The notes below the pieces were generated by a model. It was not told the origin of the DNA. It searched no databases and saw only the letters and a list, made by a program, of their open reading frames with translations. A DNA stretch of 17,258 bases, taken from assembly GCA_964426355.1 (NCBI GenBank), contig CAYRRA010000094.1, forward strand, positions 1-17,258. The letters run 5' to 3'. The stretch is from JAJFTV01 sp964426355 (GTDB taxonomy: Bacteria; Chloroflexota; Anaerolineae; Anaerolineales; Anaerolineaceae). This document shows positions 8,003-14,451 of this stretch, one piece after another. The position numbers and the translations under genes were made by a program. Positions within the stretch are counted from its first letter, which is position 1; the number at the start of each line of letters is the position of its first letter.

Positions 8003-8034
8003 ATTATAACATACGATTTACTCTGCGTTATAAT
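8003..8034. promoter_or_regulatory. Symmetric divergent promoter between prkC-like and cax
   Basis: ATTATAAC (8003-8010) and GTTATAAT (8027-8034) form a perfect 8-bp inverted repeat with a 16-bp spacer. Each arm contains a consensus TATAAT on one strand: minus strand 8008-8003 for the kinase, plus strand 8029-8034 for cax. The -35 position of each promoter, 17 bp upstream, overlaps the opposite -10 box, and neither strand has a good -35 hexamer. Predicted starts are near 7996 (minus) and 8041 (plus), giving very short leaders. Two polymerases could not bind at once. Confidence 0.6.
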
Positions 8035-8054
8035 TGCGCAACAGAGTAGCGACA

Positions 8055-9134
8055 ATGAAAAAAGTGATTAACCTGGTTCGTCAACAACCCTTTTCAATTC
8101 TCTTGATTGTATTTCCCATTGCAGTAATTGCGCATTGGCAGCACTGGGGTCCAGGATGGGTATTCTTTCTTTCTGCATTTGGGGTTATTCCGCTGGCAGA
8201 TTCTATTGGGAAAGGCACAGAAGTGCTTGCATCCTATGTAGGACCCAAAGTTGGCGGATTGCTCAATGCCACCCTGGGGAATGCTGCTGAATTGATTATC
8301 ACTTTACTTGCCATCCGCGCCGGGCTGCTTGACCTGGTTAAAGCTTCGATTACCGGTTCTATCCTGGGAAATTTACTTTTGGTTTTAGGTGCATCTGTGC
8401 TCCTTGGCGGGCTAAAAAACGGTCGTCAAAAATTTGACAAGCAGCAAGCCGGGAATCACTCGATTCTATTAATCTTATCCATCCTGGCTCTGGTAGTACC
8501 TTCTATCTTTAGCCATTCTATTGGTGCTGATGGAAGTATGAAGGTCGAAATTCTAAGCCTGGGTGTGGCAGGGGTAATGATTTTGCTGTATGTGTTTGGG
8601 TTGATATACAGTTTCAAATCGATTGACAGCCCATTGGCATACAAACCTGCTGAAGAAGAGAATCACCCACACTGGTCAAAAACGACTGCGATTATTGTAC
8701 TGGCTGCTGCGACCTTTGGCGTTGTTGTGTTGAGTGAACTGCTTGTTGGCGCTGTTGAAGATGTTGTTGCCAATTTGGGTATCTCGGAATTTTTCCTCGG
8801 TATTATTCTCATCCCCATCGTTGGAAATGTGGCTGAACATCTTGTTGCTGTGCAGGTTGCCTTGAAAAACAAGATGGACTTAAGTGTCGAAATTGCCATT
8901 TCATCCAGTCTGCAAATTGCCCTTTTTGTAGCTCCGCTTCTCGTTTTTATCAGTTTGTTGATGGGCAACCCTCTCACCTTAATTTTCAACCAATTTGAAC
9001 TCATTGCGATCGGATCGGGTGTCATTATCACGGCGTTGGTAGCAGCGGATGGCGAATCCAACTGGTTAGAAGGCGCTTCGCTGCTTTCGATCTACGTTAT
9101 TCTGGGATTGGCATTTTTCCTTCTGCCTGCATAG
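8055..9134 (+). CDS. cax: Ca2+/H+ antiporter, CaCA superfamily (CAX type)
   Basis: Inner-membrane exporter exchanging cytosolic Ca2+ (or another divalent cation) for protons. The 359-residue product is almost entirely hydrophobic, with about 11 membrane segments arranged as two inverted repeats. Each half carries the diagnostic alpha-repeat. The first has GNAAELIITLLAIRAG followed by ASITGSILGNLLLVLG. The second has GNVAEHLVAVQVALKNK followed by AISSSLQIALFVAP. The GNxxE glutamates are the ion-binding acids of the family. The ATG at 8055 was chosen over an in-frame TTG at 8034, which overlaps the -10 box. It is transcribed divergently from the kinase through a shared promoter region. The SH3b protein gene follows after 8 bases. 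The ion is inferred from the family. Confidence 0.92.
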   Translation: MKKVINLVRQQPFSILLIVFPIAVIAHWQHWGPGWVFFLSAFGVIPLADSIGKGTEVLASYVGPKVGGLLNATLGNAAELIITLLAIRAGLLDLVKASITGSILGNLLLVLGASVLLGGLKNGRQKFDKQQAGNHSILLILSILALVVPSIFSHSIGADGSMKVEILSLGVAGVMILLYVFGLIYSFKSIDSPLAYKPAEEENHPHWSKTTAIIVLAAATFGVVVLSELLVGAVEDVVANLGISEFFLGIILIPIVGNVAEHLVAVQVALKNKMDLSVEIAISSSLQIALFVAPLLVFISLLMGNPLTLIFNQFELIAIGSGVIITALVAADGESNWLEGASLLSIYVILGLAFFLLPA

Positions 9135-9142
9135 GTTTTAGA

Positions 9143-9604
9143 ATGAGGTTGTTGAAGTACTGGAATAAATATGTCTTTTTAGGGGGGTTATTTATTTTTG
9201 CTACTTTATGCGGTGTTACGCTGGCGTTGGTTCGTTTTTTGCCTGGGTTACCCCCTGTTTCAGGAGTACAGGGACAAATAACCATCATCCCTGTGAGCAC
9301 TTTCACTCCAACGATTGCTAGTATTCCTGAGGTTACACCTACAGCTTCACCGATAAGTTATGACGGGATGCAGATAGGGATTTATGTGCAAATCACCGGT
9401 ACGGGTAATTCGGGTCTTCGTATCCGTTCTGAACCGGGATTAAACTCGCAAGTGGTTTTTTATGGGCTGGAGAATGAAGTGTTTTTGGTAGAAGATGGAC
9501 CTGTGTTTTCAGACGATTATTTATGGTGGTTAATTACTACGCCGTATGATTCGACCCGGAAGGGATGGGCTGCATCTGATTATTTGAAAGTTGTACTGGA
9601 ATAG
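9143..9604 (+). CDS. Membrane-anchored bacterial SH3 (SH3b) domain protein
   Basis: This 153-residue protein has an N-terminal uncleaved anchor or signal segment (about 10-32, YVFLGGLFIFATLCGVTLAL), then a Pro/Thr/Ser-rich linker (about 33-72). An SH3b domain follows at about 75-152. The domain signature is GLRIRSEPGLNSQVV, followed by alternating strands and a GWAASDYLKVV ending. SH3b domains outside the membrane usually bind cell-wall or other envelope polymers. The ligand here is unknown. It starts 8 bases after the cax stop with no visible Shine-Dalgarno, so it is probably translated by coupling from cax. Confidence 0.8.
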   Translation: MRLLKYWNKYVFLGGLFIFATLCGVTLALVRFLPGLPPVSGVQGQITIIPVSTFTPTIASIPEVTPTASPISYDGMQIGIYVQITGTGNSGLRIRSEPGLNSQVVFYGLENEVFLVEDGPVFSDDYLWWLITTPYDSTRKGWAASDYLKVVLE

Positions 9605-9663
9605 TATTTCCCCTATCGAAGAGATGAGATACGGAAAATCAAATTTCTCTTTTTCAGCTAATG

Positions 9664-9754
9664 TATAATTGGGAAAGAGAAAAAAACCTGATCAGCCTTA
9701 GTAAGGCATTGTTCACGCCACTGTGATTGTGAATATCCCAATAAGGAGGTTACG
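9664..9754 (+). promoter_or_regulatory. TATAAT box and structured leader of the kinase-propeller operon
   Basis: A perfect -10 box TATAAT lies at 9664-9669 with no recognisable -35 element. Transcription from about 9676 gives a leader of roughly 80 bases. It contains a small hairpin GCCTT-AGT-AAGGC (9695-9707) and a TTCAC/GTGAA inverted repeat from 9712. An ideal ribosome-binding site AAGGAGGT sits at 9743-9750. I do not recognise any known riboswitch class in it. Confidence 0.45.
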
Positions 9755-9763
9755 CTGTCGCAA

Positions 9764-11656
9764 TTGAACCAGGTGAACTATCCCGAACAACCAGATGGAA
9801 CGGATGACAGGGTATCTCATGGCGAGGTCCTGTCGAACCGGTATCTTATCATGGATGTGCTTGGCAGTGGTGGTATGGGTTCAGTTTACCGTGCCAGGGA
9901 TATGCATTTTCCCAAAGTTGAAAAAATTGTCGCCGTTAAGGAATTGATTCATTCCAGTTCTGATTTACTCATAAGAGATGAGGTGGTGAAAATCTTTGAA
10001 CGAGAGGCGAATATATTGGCAACGCTTCACCACCCGGCAATTCCTAAAATTTTCGATTTCTTCACCGATGAAAACCGAATCTTTCTTGTCCTTGAATTTA
10101 TCAAGGGCAGTGATTTGAATACGATCCTCAATGAGTATGAGGGGTTTTTACCGATTAAGCTGGTGGTTTCCTGGGCGTTGGAGATTTGTGATGTCCTGGT
10201 TTATTTACATCAGCAAGATACGCCAGTGATTTTTAGAGATTTGAAACCTTCTAATATCATGGTTAATGAAGCTAATCATATCATGCTGGTTGATTTTGGA
10301 ATTGCAAAAGCATTACAGGCATCACAAAAAGGCACCGTTATTGGGACAGAGGGATATTCTCCCCCTGAACAGTATCGCGGCGAAGCCACTCCTGCTGTAG
10401 ATATCTATGCACTTGGGGCAACCCTGCACTATATATTGACACGCCGTGACCCGCAAATGGAACCCCCATTTACATTTCATGAACGCAATATCAGGGAAAT
10501 AAACCCCAATGTGCCGGCAGATTTATCCGAGCTTGTGCAGAAATCTCTTTCGTATGAACCGGAAAAACGATTCCAATCCATTCTTGAAATGCGGTCGGCA
10601 ATTGAAAACTGTGCAAAAAATAACAATTTGCTTATCGCACAGGATGCTGCGGGGCTCTCCATATCACTGCAAAATGCCCCCCGTTTAAAATGGCAATATC
10701 AATGCTCTGATGAAATTCGTGGCACCGCCACAATTTATGGGGATACCGTTTATTTCGGTTCTTACGATCAAAATTTGTATGCATTGGATGCCAGAACGGG
10801 CTCAGAACTGTGGAAATACCGTACGTTAGGGGGGATTGTTGGGCAGCCGATTATCTGGGATTCAGTTGTCTACATCGGTTCAGGGGATGGACGGCTGTTT
10901 GCTATTTCTTGTCGAAGCGGAAAGCTATTATGGACGTATGATGCAGATGCGCCAATCTGGAGCTCTCCCAAATACTCTGAGGGGCATGTGTTCATCGGCG
11001 CAGATGATGGGTATCTGTCGGCTGTGAATATCGTTACAAGCCGAGCAATATGGAAGACGAACCTGGGCGGCGCAATCCGTTCCAGCCCTGCAATTTGGCG
11101 CGATGGTTTAATTGTTGGAACAGAAGCAGGGGAGTTGTGTTGTCTTGATTTTAGTGGGAAGATCAGGTGGAAATTTCACAGCAGGAAGGCAATTACGTCT
11201 TCTCCGCTTATCTACCAGGATCAGGTGTTTTTTACGAGCCTGGACGGGTATTTTTATTGCATTTCAGTTCAATCAGGTTGGCAACAATGGTCTTTGCGCA
11301 TGGGTAAAGGGTCAGTCAGTTCTCCTTTCCTTGCGAAAGATATTGTGGTGTTTGGGTCAGCTGATGGCGTGGTCTATGGCGTTGACCCCATTACAGGTAA
11401 GCCCATTTGGACACACAATACTGGAAGCCAGGTGAGCGGTTCACCGGCGGGAGATCAGACTCTTGTTTACCTGGGGAATGCCGCAGGGCATTTTCTGGCT
11501 ATGAATCTGACTGATGGTACACCTGCATGGGATTTCCAGGTGCAGGGCGGAATAACCAGTGCCTCAGTATTATTTGAGGATATGGTTATGTTCGGTTCGC
11601 TGGACCAGCATTTTTATGCAATTTCTGGCGCGGAAAAAAATGAAGTGAGGTGGTGA
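9764..11656 (+). CDS. Soluble Ser/Thr protein kinase with C-terminal eight-repeat PQQ-type beta-propeller
   Basis: Hanks-type kinase (about 27-285) fused to a PQQ/WD-like propeller (about 305-630). Kinase motifs are GSGGMGSVY at 34-42, catalytic K59 in VAVKE, FRDLKPSN at 157-164 with D159 (Phe replaces the HRD His), DFG at 177-179 and GTEGYSPPEQY at 194-204. The propeller has a Trp every 40 residues: 310, 350, 390, 430, 469, 509, 549, 589 and 630. The repeated pattern is roughly GxxLWxY...SSP...VxxGSxDGxLYAL. No signal peptide or membrane helix is present, so both domains should be cytosolic, as in AfsK of Streptomyces. The coordinates use the TTG at 9764, which is 14 bases from the strong AAGGAGGT. 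An in-frame CTG at 9755 is 5 bases from it and may be the true start. The gene heads an operon with the 79-aa protein and the response regulator. Confidence 0.92.
   Translation: MNQVNYPEQPDGTDDRVSHGEVLSNRYLIMDVLGSGGMGSVYRARDMHFPKVEKIVAVKELIHSSSDLLIRDEVVKIFEREANILATLHHPAIPKIFDFFTDENRIFLVLEFIKGSDLNTILNEYEGFLPIKLVVSWALEICDVLVYLHQQDTPVIFRDLKPSNIMVNEANHIMLVDFGIAKALQASQKGTVIGTEGYSPPEQYRGEATPAVDIYALGATLHYILTRRDPQMEPPFTFHERNIREINPNVPADLSELVQKSLSYEPEKRFQSILEMRSAIENCAKNNNLLIAQDAAGLSISLQNAPRLKWQYQCSDEIRGTATIYGDTVYFGSYDQNLYALDARTGSELWKYRTLGGIVGQPIIWDSVVYIGSGDGRLFAISCRSGKLLWTYDADAPIWSSPKYSEGHVFIGADDGYLSAVNIVTSRAIWKTNLGGAIRSSPAIWRDGLIVGTEAGELCCLDFSGKIRWKFHSRKAITSSPLIYQDQVFFTSLDGYFYCISVQSGWQQWSLRMGKGSVSSPFLAKDIVVFGSADGVVYGVDPITGKPIWTHNTGSQVSGSPAGDQTLVYLGNAAGHFLAMNLTDGTPAWDFQVQGGITSASVLFEDMVMFGSLDQHFYAISGAEKNEVRW
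10691..11653 (+). repeat. Eight tandem propeller-blade units of about 120 bp within the kinase gene
   Basis: Protein-level tandem repeats run from the codon for Trp310 to that for Trp630. The Trp spacing is 40, 40, 40, 39, 40, 40, 40 and 41 residues. Units share SSP or GSP about 10 residues after Trp and a GS/GA-DG-Y/L-A turn about 20 residues later. DNA identity between units is low, so this is an old, structurally maintained array and not a recent expansion. The near-invariant period indicates a complete closed eight-bladed ring. Confidence 0.8.
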
Positions 11657-11895
11657 TGATAACAGTTATTGTTCATATTTTTAATGATGATCCGGTGGTT
11701 TGTGAAATTGATCAGATACCAGCTCCAACTGATGCGTTGTTGATTGCCCAAAACCCACGGTTGCGAGATGGTAAAACATTGTCATATCTTGAGCGAGATG
11801 TCTCTAAAGTGATCTGGCCCATCCACCGCATAAATTTTATAGAGATTGTTTCAAGCGAAGGTGAGGAAGATATCATTACTTTTGTTCGTGAGTGA
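11656..11895 (+). CDS. 79-residue protein of unknown function in kinase/regulator operon
   Basis: I do not recognise this family. The product begins MITVIVHIFNDDPVVCEIDQ, is acidic overall, and alternates hydrophobic strands with a basic segment, NPRLRDGK. It has no signal peptide, membrane helix or Cys pair. The core NPRLRDGK...YLERDV...VIWPIHRINFIEI looks like a small mostly-beta fold with a conserved-looking Trp-Pro. I chose the ATG at 11656, whose A is the last base of the kinase stop (TGATG), preceded by a GAGGTGG ribosome-binding site. An in-frame GTG at 11650 is the alternative. The one-base overlap implies coupled, near-equal expression with the kinase, and the response regulator begins 4 bases after its stop. 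A partner or adaptor role is inference only. Confidence 0.75.
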   Translation: MITVIVHIFNDDPVVCEIDQIPAPTDALLIAQNPRLRDGKTLSYLERDVSKVIWPIHRINFIEIVSSEGEEDIITFVRE

Positions 11896-11899
11896 TGCT

Positions 11900-12646
11900 A
11901 TGACAGAAAAACGAGAGATCGGACAAAAAATTCTTGTTGTCGATGATGAAGAGCGCATGGCTCGTTTCATCAGGTTGAACCTGGAACATGATGGATTTAC
12001 AGTGATTGAGGCATATCGAGGGCAAAAAGCCCTGGATGCGCTCAGAAGCCAGATGCCAGACCTTGTTGTATTGGACGTAATGCTTCCGGATATTGACGGT
12101 TTTGAGGTTTTACGGATGATTCGTGAAGTCAGCAGTGTTCCTGTGATTATGCTGACAGCGAAAGGTGAAGAGGATGATCGGGTGAAGGGCTTGGAGTTGG
12201 GAGCCGATGATTATGTCACCAAACCTTTTAGCCCGCGCGAACTGGTAAGCCGTGTTCGTGCCGTGTTACGCCGCACCGAGACATCTACCATTTCATCACG
12301 TGATGTGATTAAAGTAGATGAACACCTGACGATAGATTTTGGTAAACGTGAAGTCTGGCTTGATAACGAATTAGTAAAACTTCGCCCAACGGAATACCGG
12401 CTTCTTTATCACCTTGTGCAAAACGCTGGCTGGGTCTTGACCTACGATCAAATATTGTCGAAGGTATGGGGATATGAATACCGGGATGAACCACATTATG
12501 TTCGTCTTTACATTAATTATCTTCGACAGAAATTGGAGAAAGATTCATCTAACCCAAGATATATCCTTACCGAGCGTGGTGTCGGATACCGGTTCGTAGA
12601 ACTTGGAGAAAAATCACGCGGTGATGATTTAGAGAAGCGCGAGTGA
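11900..12646 (+). CDS. OmpR/PhoB-family response regulator without adjacent histidine kinase
   Basis: DNA-binding response regulator of 248 residues. The receiver domain (about 10-125) has acidic D15/D16 in VVDDEE, phospho-acceptor D59 in VVLDVMLPD, T86 in MLTAKG and K108 in VTKPFSP, so it is fully equipped for phosphotransfer. The winged-helix effector (about 140-238) has the typical LRPTEYRLLYHLVQNAG, VRLYINYLRQKLE and ERGVGYRF motifs. The start at 11900 gives the normal N-terminus; an upstream in-frame ATG at 11846 lies inside the 79-aa gene. It is 4 bases downstream of that gene and so in the kinase-propeller operon. No histidine kinase gene lies within the window, so its phosphodonor is elsewhere, or the Ser/Thr kinase acts on it. 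Confidence 0.94.
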   Translation: MTEKREIGQKILVVDDEERMARFIRLNLEHDGFTVIEAYRGQKALDALRSQMPDLVVLDVMLPDIDGFEVLRMIREVSSVPVIMLTAKGEEDDRVKGLELGADDYVTKPFSPRELVSRVRAVLRRTETSTISSRDVIKVDEHLTIDFGKREVWLDNELVKLRPTEYRLLYHLVQNAGWVLTYDQILSKVWGYEYRDEPHYVRLYINYLRQKLEKDSSNPRYILTERGVGYRFVELGEKSRGDDLEKRE

Positions 12647-12689
12647 TGCAAACGTGACTACGCATTTAATCGCATCTACTCACGCCATC

Positions 12690-12718
12690 TTTTCAAACCA
12701 CAAAAATAAGATTACAAT
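12690..12718 (+). promoter_or_regulatory. Sigma-A-type promoter of trxA
   Basis: TTTTCA (12690-12695) and TACAAT (12713-12718) are separated by 17 bases. Transcription should start near 12725, giving a leader of about 40 bases with an AAAGGGAAG ribosome-binding site about 6 bases before the ATG. This separates thioredoxin from the signalling operon upstream. Confidence 0.5.
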
Positions 12719-12765
12719 TGTCGGGATTGTGAACAGGATTAATTATCCAGAAAGGGAAGTTATTA

Positions 12766-13110
12766 ATGATCAATGAACCAATTAATGTGACAGATGCCGC
12801 ATTTGAGAAAACAGTGCTTCAATCTTCACTTCCAGTCATCGTGGATTTTTGGGCTCCCTGGTGTGGACCTTGCAGAAGTGTTGCACCCATTTTGGAGAAA
12901 TTGGCAAAAGAATATGCCGGAAAGTTGCTGGTAGCAAAAGTAAATACGGATGAAAGCGCTGAGTGGGCACAGAAATTTGGCGTACAGGGAATTCCAACCA
13001 TGCTCTTCATCGTCAATGGTAAAATTGCGCATACTCAGGTAGGAGCAATGCCCGAAGGGATGCTGCGCAATGTCGTGTCTCAATTTTTAGAAGTAGCGAC
13101 TTCCAATTAG
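12766..13110 (+). CDS. trxA: Thioredoxin
   Basis: Small cytosolic dithiol oxidoreductase that reduces protein disulfides, itself reduced by thioredoxin reductase (not in the window). The 114-residue product has the full active site FWAPWCGPCR, with C33 and C36, the buried D27 in VDFWA, and the cis-proline loop GIPT with P77. There is no signal peptide, so it is cytosolic. It has its own promoter upstream and a strong terminator downstream, so it is probably a single-gene transcript. The classic WCGPC motif makes this a genuine thioredoxin and not a DsbA- or TlpA-like protein. Confidence 0.96.
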   Translation: MINEPINVTDAAFEKTVLQSSLPVIVDFWAPWCGPCRSVAPILEKLAKEYAGKLLVAKVNTDESAEWAQKFGVQGIPTMLFIVNGKIAHTQVGAMPEGMLRNVVSQFLEVATSN

Positions 13111-13126
13111 CTTTGATGCGATGTAA

Positions 13127-13165
13127 GAAAAGAAACCTTCATGAATTATTGAAGGTTTCTTTTTT
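13127..13165 (+). terminator. Strong Rho-independent terminator after trxA
   Basis: The arm AGAAACCTTC (13131-13140) pairs perfectly with GAAGGTTTCT (13151-13160) around a 10-base A/T loop. The flanking GAAA and TTTT extend the stem further, and a run of six T residues ends at 13164. The mirror-image A run means it may also work on the minus strand. Confidence 0.9.
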
Positions 13166-13213
13166 GCGTATCTTCTTTATACTTTTCGAAACACAACGGC
13201 AGCATGCAAAAGA

Positions 13214-13235
13214 GGTTAAAGAAGACAATTTAACC
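13214..13235. promoter_or_regulatory. Perfect inverted repeat upstream of the LLM oxidoreductase
   Basis: GGTTAAA (13214-13220) and TTTAACC (13229-13235) are perfect 7-bp arms around 8 bases. The right arm overlaps TTTAAC, which sits 17 bases from a TATAAA at 13252-13257 and could be a weak -35 element. This layout suits a repressor operator. A start near 13264 would, however, fall inside the GAGGA ribosome-binding site at 13263-13267, so the promoter assignment is tentative. Confidence 0.4.
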
Positions 13236-13273
13236 AGGGCAATTTCTTTTTTATAAATAAGTGAGGATCGACT

Positions 13274-14107
13274 ATGAAATTCGGTATCGTTCAACCCTTA
13301 GGTAATGCCCGATCGGCAGCAGAGATTGCTCGTGAAGCGGAACAAGCCGGCTGGGATGGGTTTTTCGTGGGCGAAGCGGTATGGCATCATGACCCCTGGA
13401 TTTCACTTGCGGCTGCTGCTATGTGCACCAGCCGCATCAAACTTGGAACCCTGGTTGTTCAGATGCCGCGCTACACCCCCTGGAAACTCGCAAGCGAGAC
13501 CGCCTCACTGGACAATCTCTCTAACGGCAGGGTGATACTGGGTGTGGGTCCAGGCGTCTTCTACTACGGCTATAATGCTTTCAAAGATGAAATCACTGAC
13601 AAGAAGATTCGCGGCGAGTTAATGGATGAGGGTGTAGACTTGCTGACCCTTTTGCACCGGGGAAAACCCTTCAAGTACGATGGGAAACATTACCATGTGG
13701 ATCAGCCTATGGTGGGAAAAGAGGAATATTTTCCTTCCCGACCCGTTCAACAACCGCGCGTACCAATATGGATGGTGGGCGTCTGGAAGCGCATGAAATC
13801 CATGCGCCGCGTGTTGAAATGCGATGGACTACTGCCAAATAAAATGGACTGTGAAGGCAATCTGGTGGATGTGCAACCTGAAGACCTGCGCCAGATGAAG
13901 GAGTATATTCAGACAAACCGCACACAGGACACCCCCTTTGACCTGATCGCCGAAGGGCAAACGCAAGGGCTGACCGAAAACGAGATTGTCGCAAAACTGC
14001 GTCCCTGGGTAGATGCCGGTGCTACCTGGTGGATCGAAACGCCTTACGGGTTTCCAGAGGATCAGGCACGGGCTCGTCTGCGTCAGGGACCACCCCGGTT
14101 GGACTGA
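13274..14107 (+). CDS. LLM-class (luciferase-like) flavin-dependent oxidoreductase
   Basis: Luciferase-like TIM-barrel protein of 277 residues, likely using FMN or coenzyme F420. It matches the family in the N-terminal MKFGIVQPLG strand, AREAEQAGWDGFFVGE, IKLGTLVVQMPRYTPWKLA, the ETASLDNLSNGRVILGVGPG segment, and RVPIWMVGVW later. The family is usually 280-350 residues, so this is a short member. The start has GAGGA 6 bases before the ATG. Substrate and cofactor cannot be deduced. Its codons end in C or G much more often than those of its neighbours (many CGC, ACC, CCC, GGC, CTG), and it lies alone between trxA's terminator and a 344-bp gap. That pattern suggests separate acquisition. Confidence 0.88.
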   Translation: MKFGIVQPLGNARSAAEIAREAEQAGWDGFFVGEAVWHHDPWISLAAAAMCTSRIKLGTLVVQMPRYTPWKLASETASLDNLSNGRVILGVGPGVFYYGYNAFKDEITDKKIRGELMDEGVDLLTLLHRGKPFKYDGKHYHVDQPMVGKEEYFPSRPVQQPRVPIWMVGVWKRMKSMRRVLKCDGLLPNKMDCEGNLVDVQPEDLRQMKEYIQTNRTQDTPFDLIAEGQTQGLTENEIVAKLRPWVDAGATWWIETPYGFPEDQARARLRQGPPRLD

Positions 14108-14451
14108 ACAAGCAGGGTATTTGCTCTGTCTGTTCCATTTTCTCTTCTCATCATTCCCATTACGGCGGAAAGAGAGATTATTTATCCCTTATCAACACCC
14201 AGGAGTAATTTGCCCCTTCATCACCGGTTGATTACTCAAGGAAGCAAAATTTGGATTATACGGATGACCACAAAAATACCATAAATGCAAGGTTAAAATT
14301 CGATTTAAGTGATAAAATTTCCTTGGTGTCCATTTGTGAAGTATCAGAGAGTAGAATAAACTAAAACCGTAATCGTTGCGGTTCATTTTTGTTTTAATGG
14401 TTACGGAACATTCAGTGGATAGTTTTATAAATACTTCATTTGAGGTGAAAC
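14108..14451. other. 344-bp intergenic region
   Basis: I find no supported gene here; a minus-strand open frame at 14192-14551 runs into the acyltransferase gene and looks spurious. Just after the oxidoreductase stop, a weak nested hairpin (GAACA/TGTTC with AGCA/TGCT inside) precedes a T/C-rich run and could end that transcript. The middle is A/T-rich with nothing recognisable. The 3' part has the terminator-like hairpin at 14365-14395, a TATAAA at 14426-14431 lacking a good -35, and the GAGGTG ribosome-binding site of the next gene. Confidence 0.5.
14365..14395 (+). terminator. Terminator-like hairpin in the leader region of the acyltransferase gene
   Basis: AACCGTAA (14365-14372) pairs with TTGCGGTT (14376-14383), with one G-T wobble and loop TCG, followed by CATTTTTGTTTT. 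The same left-arm core, CCGTAA, also matches TTACGG at 14401-14406 perfectly, so a competing longer-range stem is possible. It may simply end upstream transcription. Confidence 0.45.

Noticed and set aside
7993..8055. Longer kinase start at 8055 on the minus strand
   Set aside because: It would run through both -10 boxes of the divergent promoter and adds a Cys/Ile-rich segment not seen in kinases.
9711..9735. CRP-like site (TTCAC/GTGA elements) before the kinase
   Set aside because: Arms and spacing do not match a TGTGA-N6-TCACA site, and it lies downstream of the predicted transcription start.
9676..9754. Riboswitch in the kinase-operon leader
   Set aside because: Only two short hairpins are visible and no consensus of a known class could be recognised.
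11846..11899. Longer response regulator start at 11846
   Set aside because: It lies inside the 79-aa gene; the ATG at 11900 gives a standard receiver N-terminus.
12653..12684. Terminator after the response regulator (CGTGA...TCACG)
   Set aside because: The stem has several mismatches and the following T run is weak.
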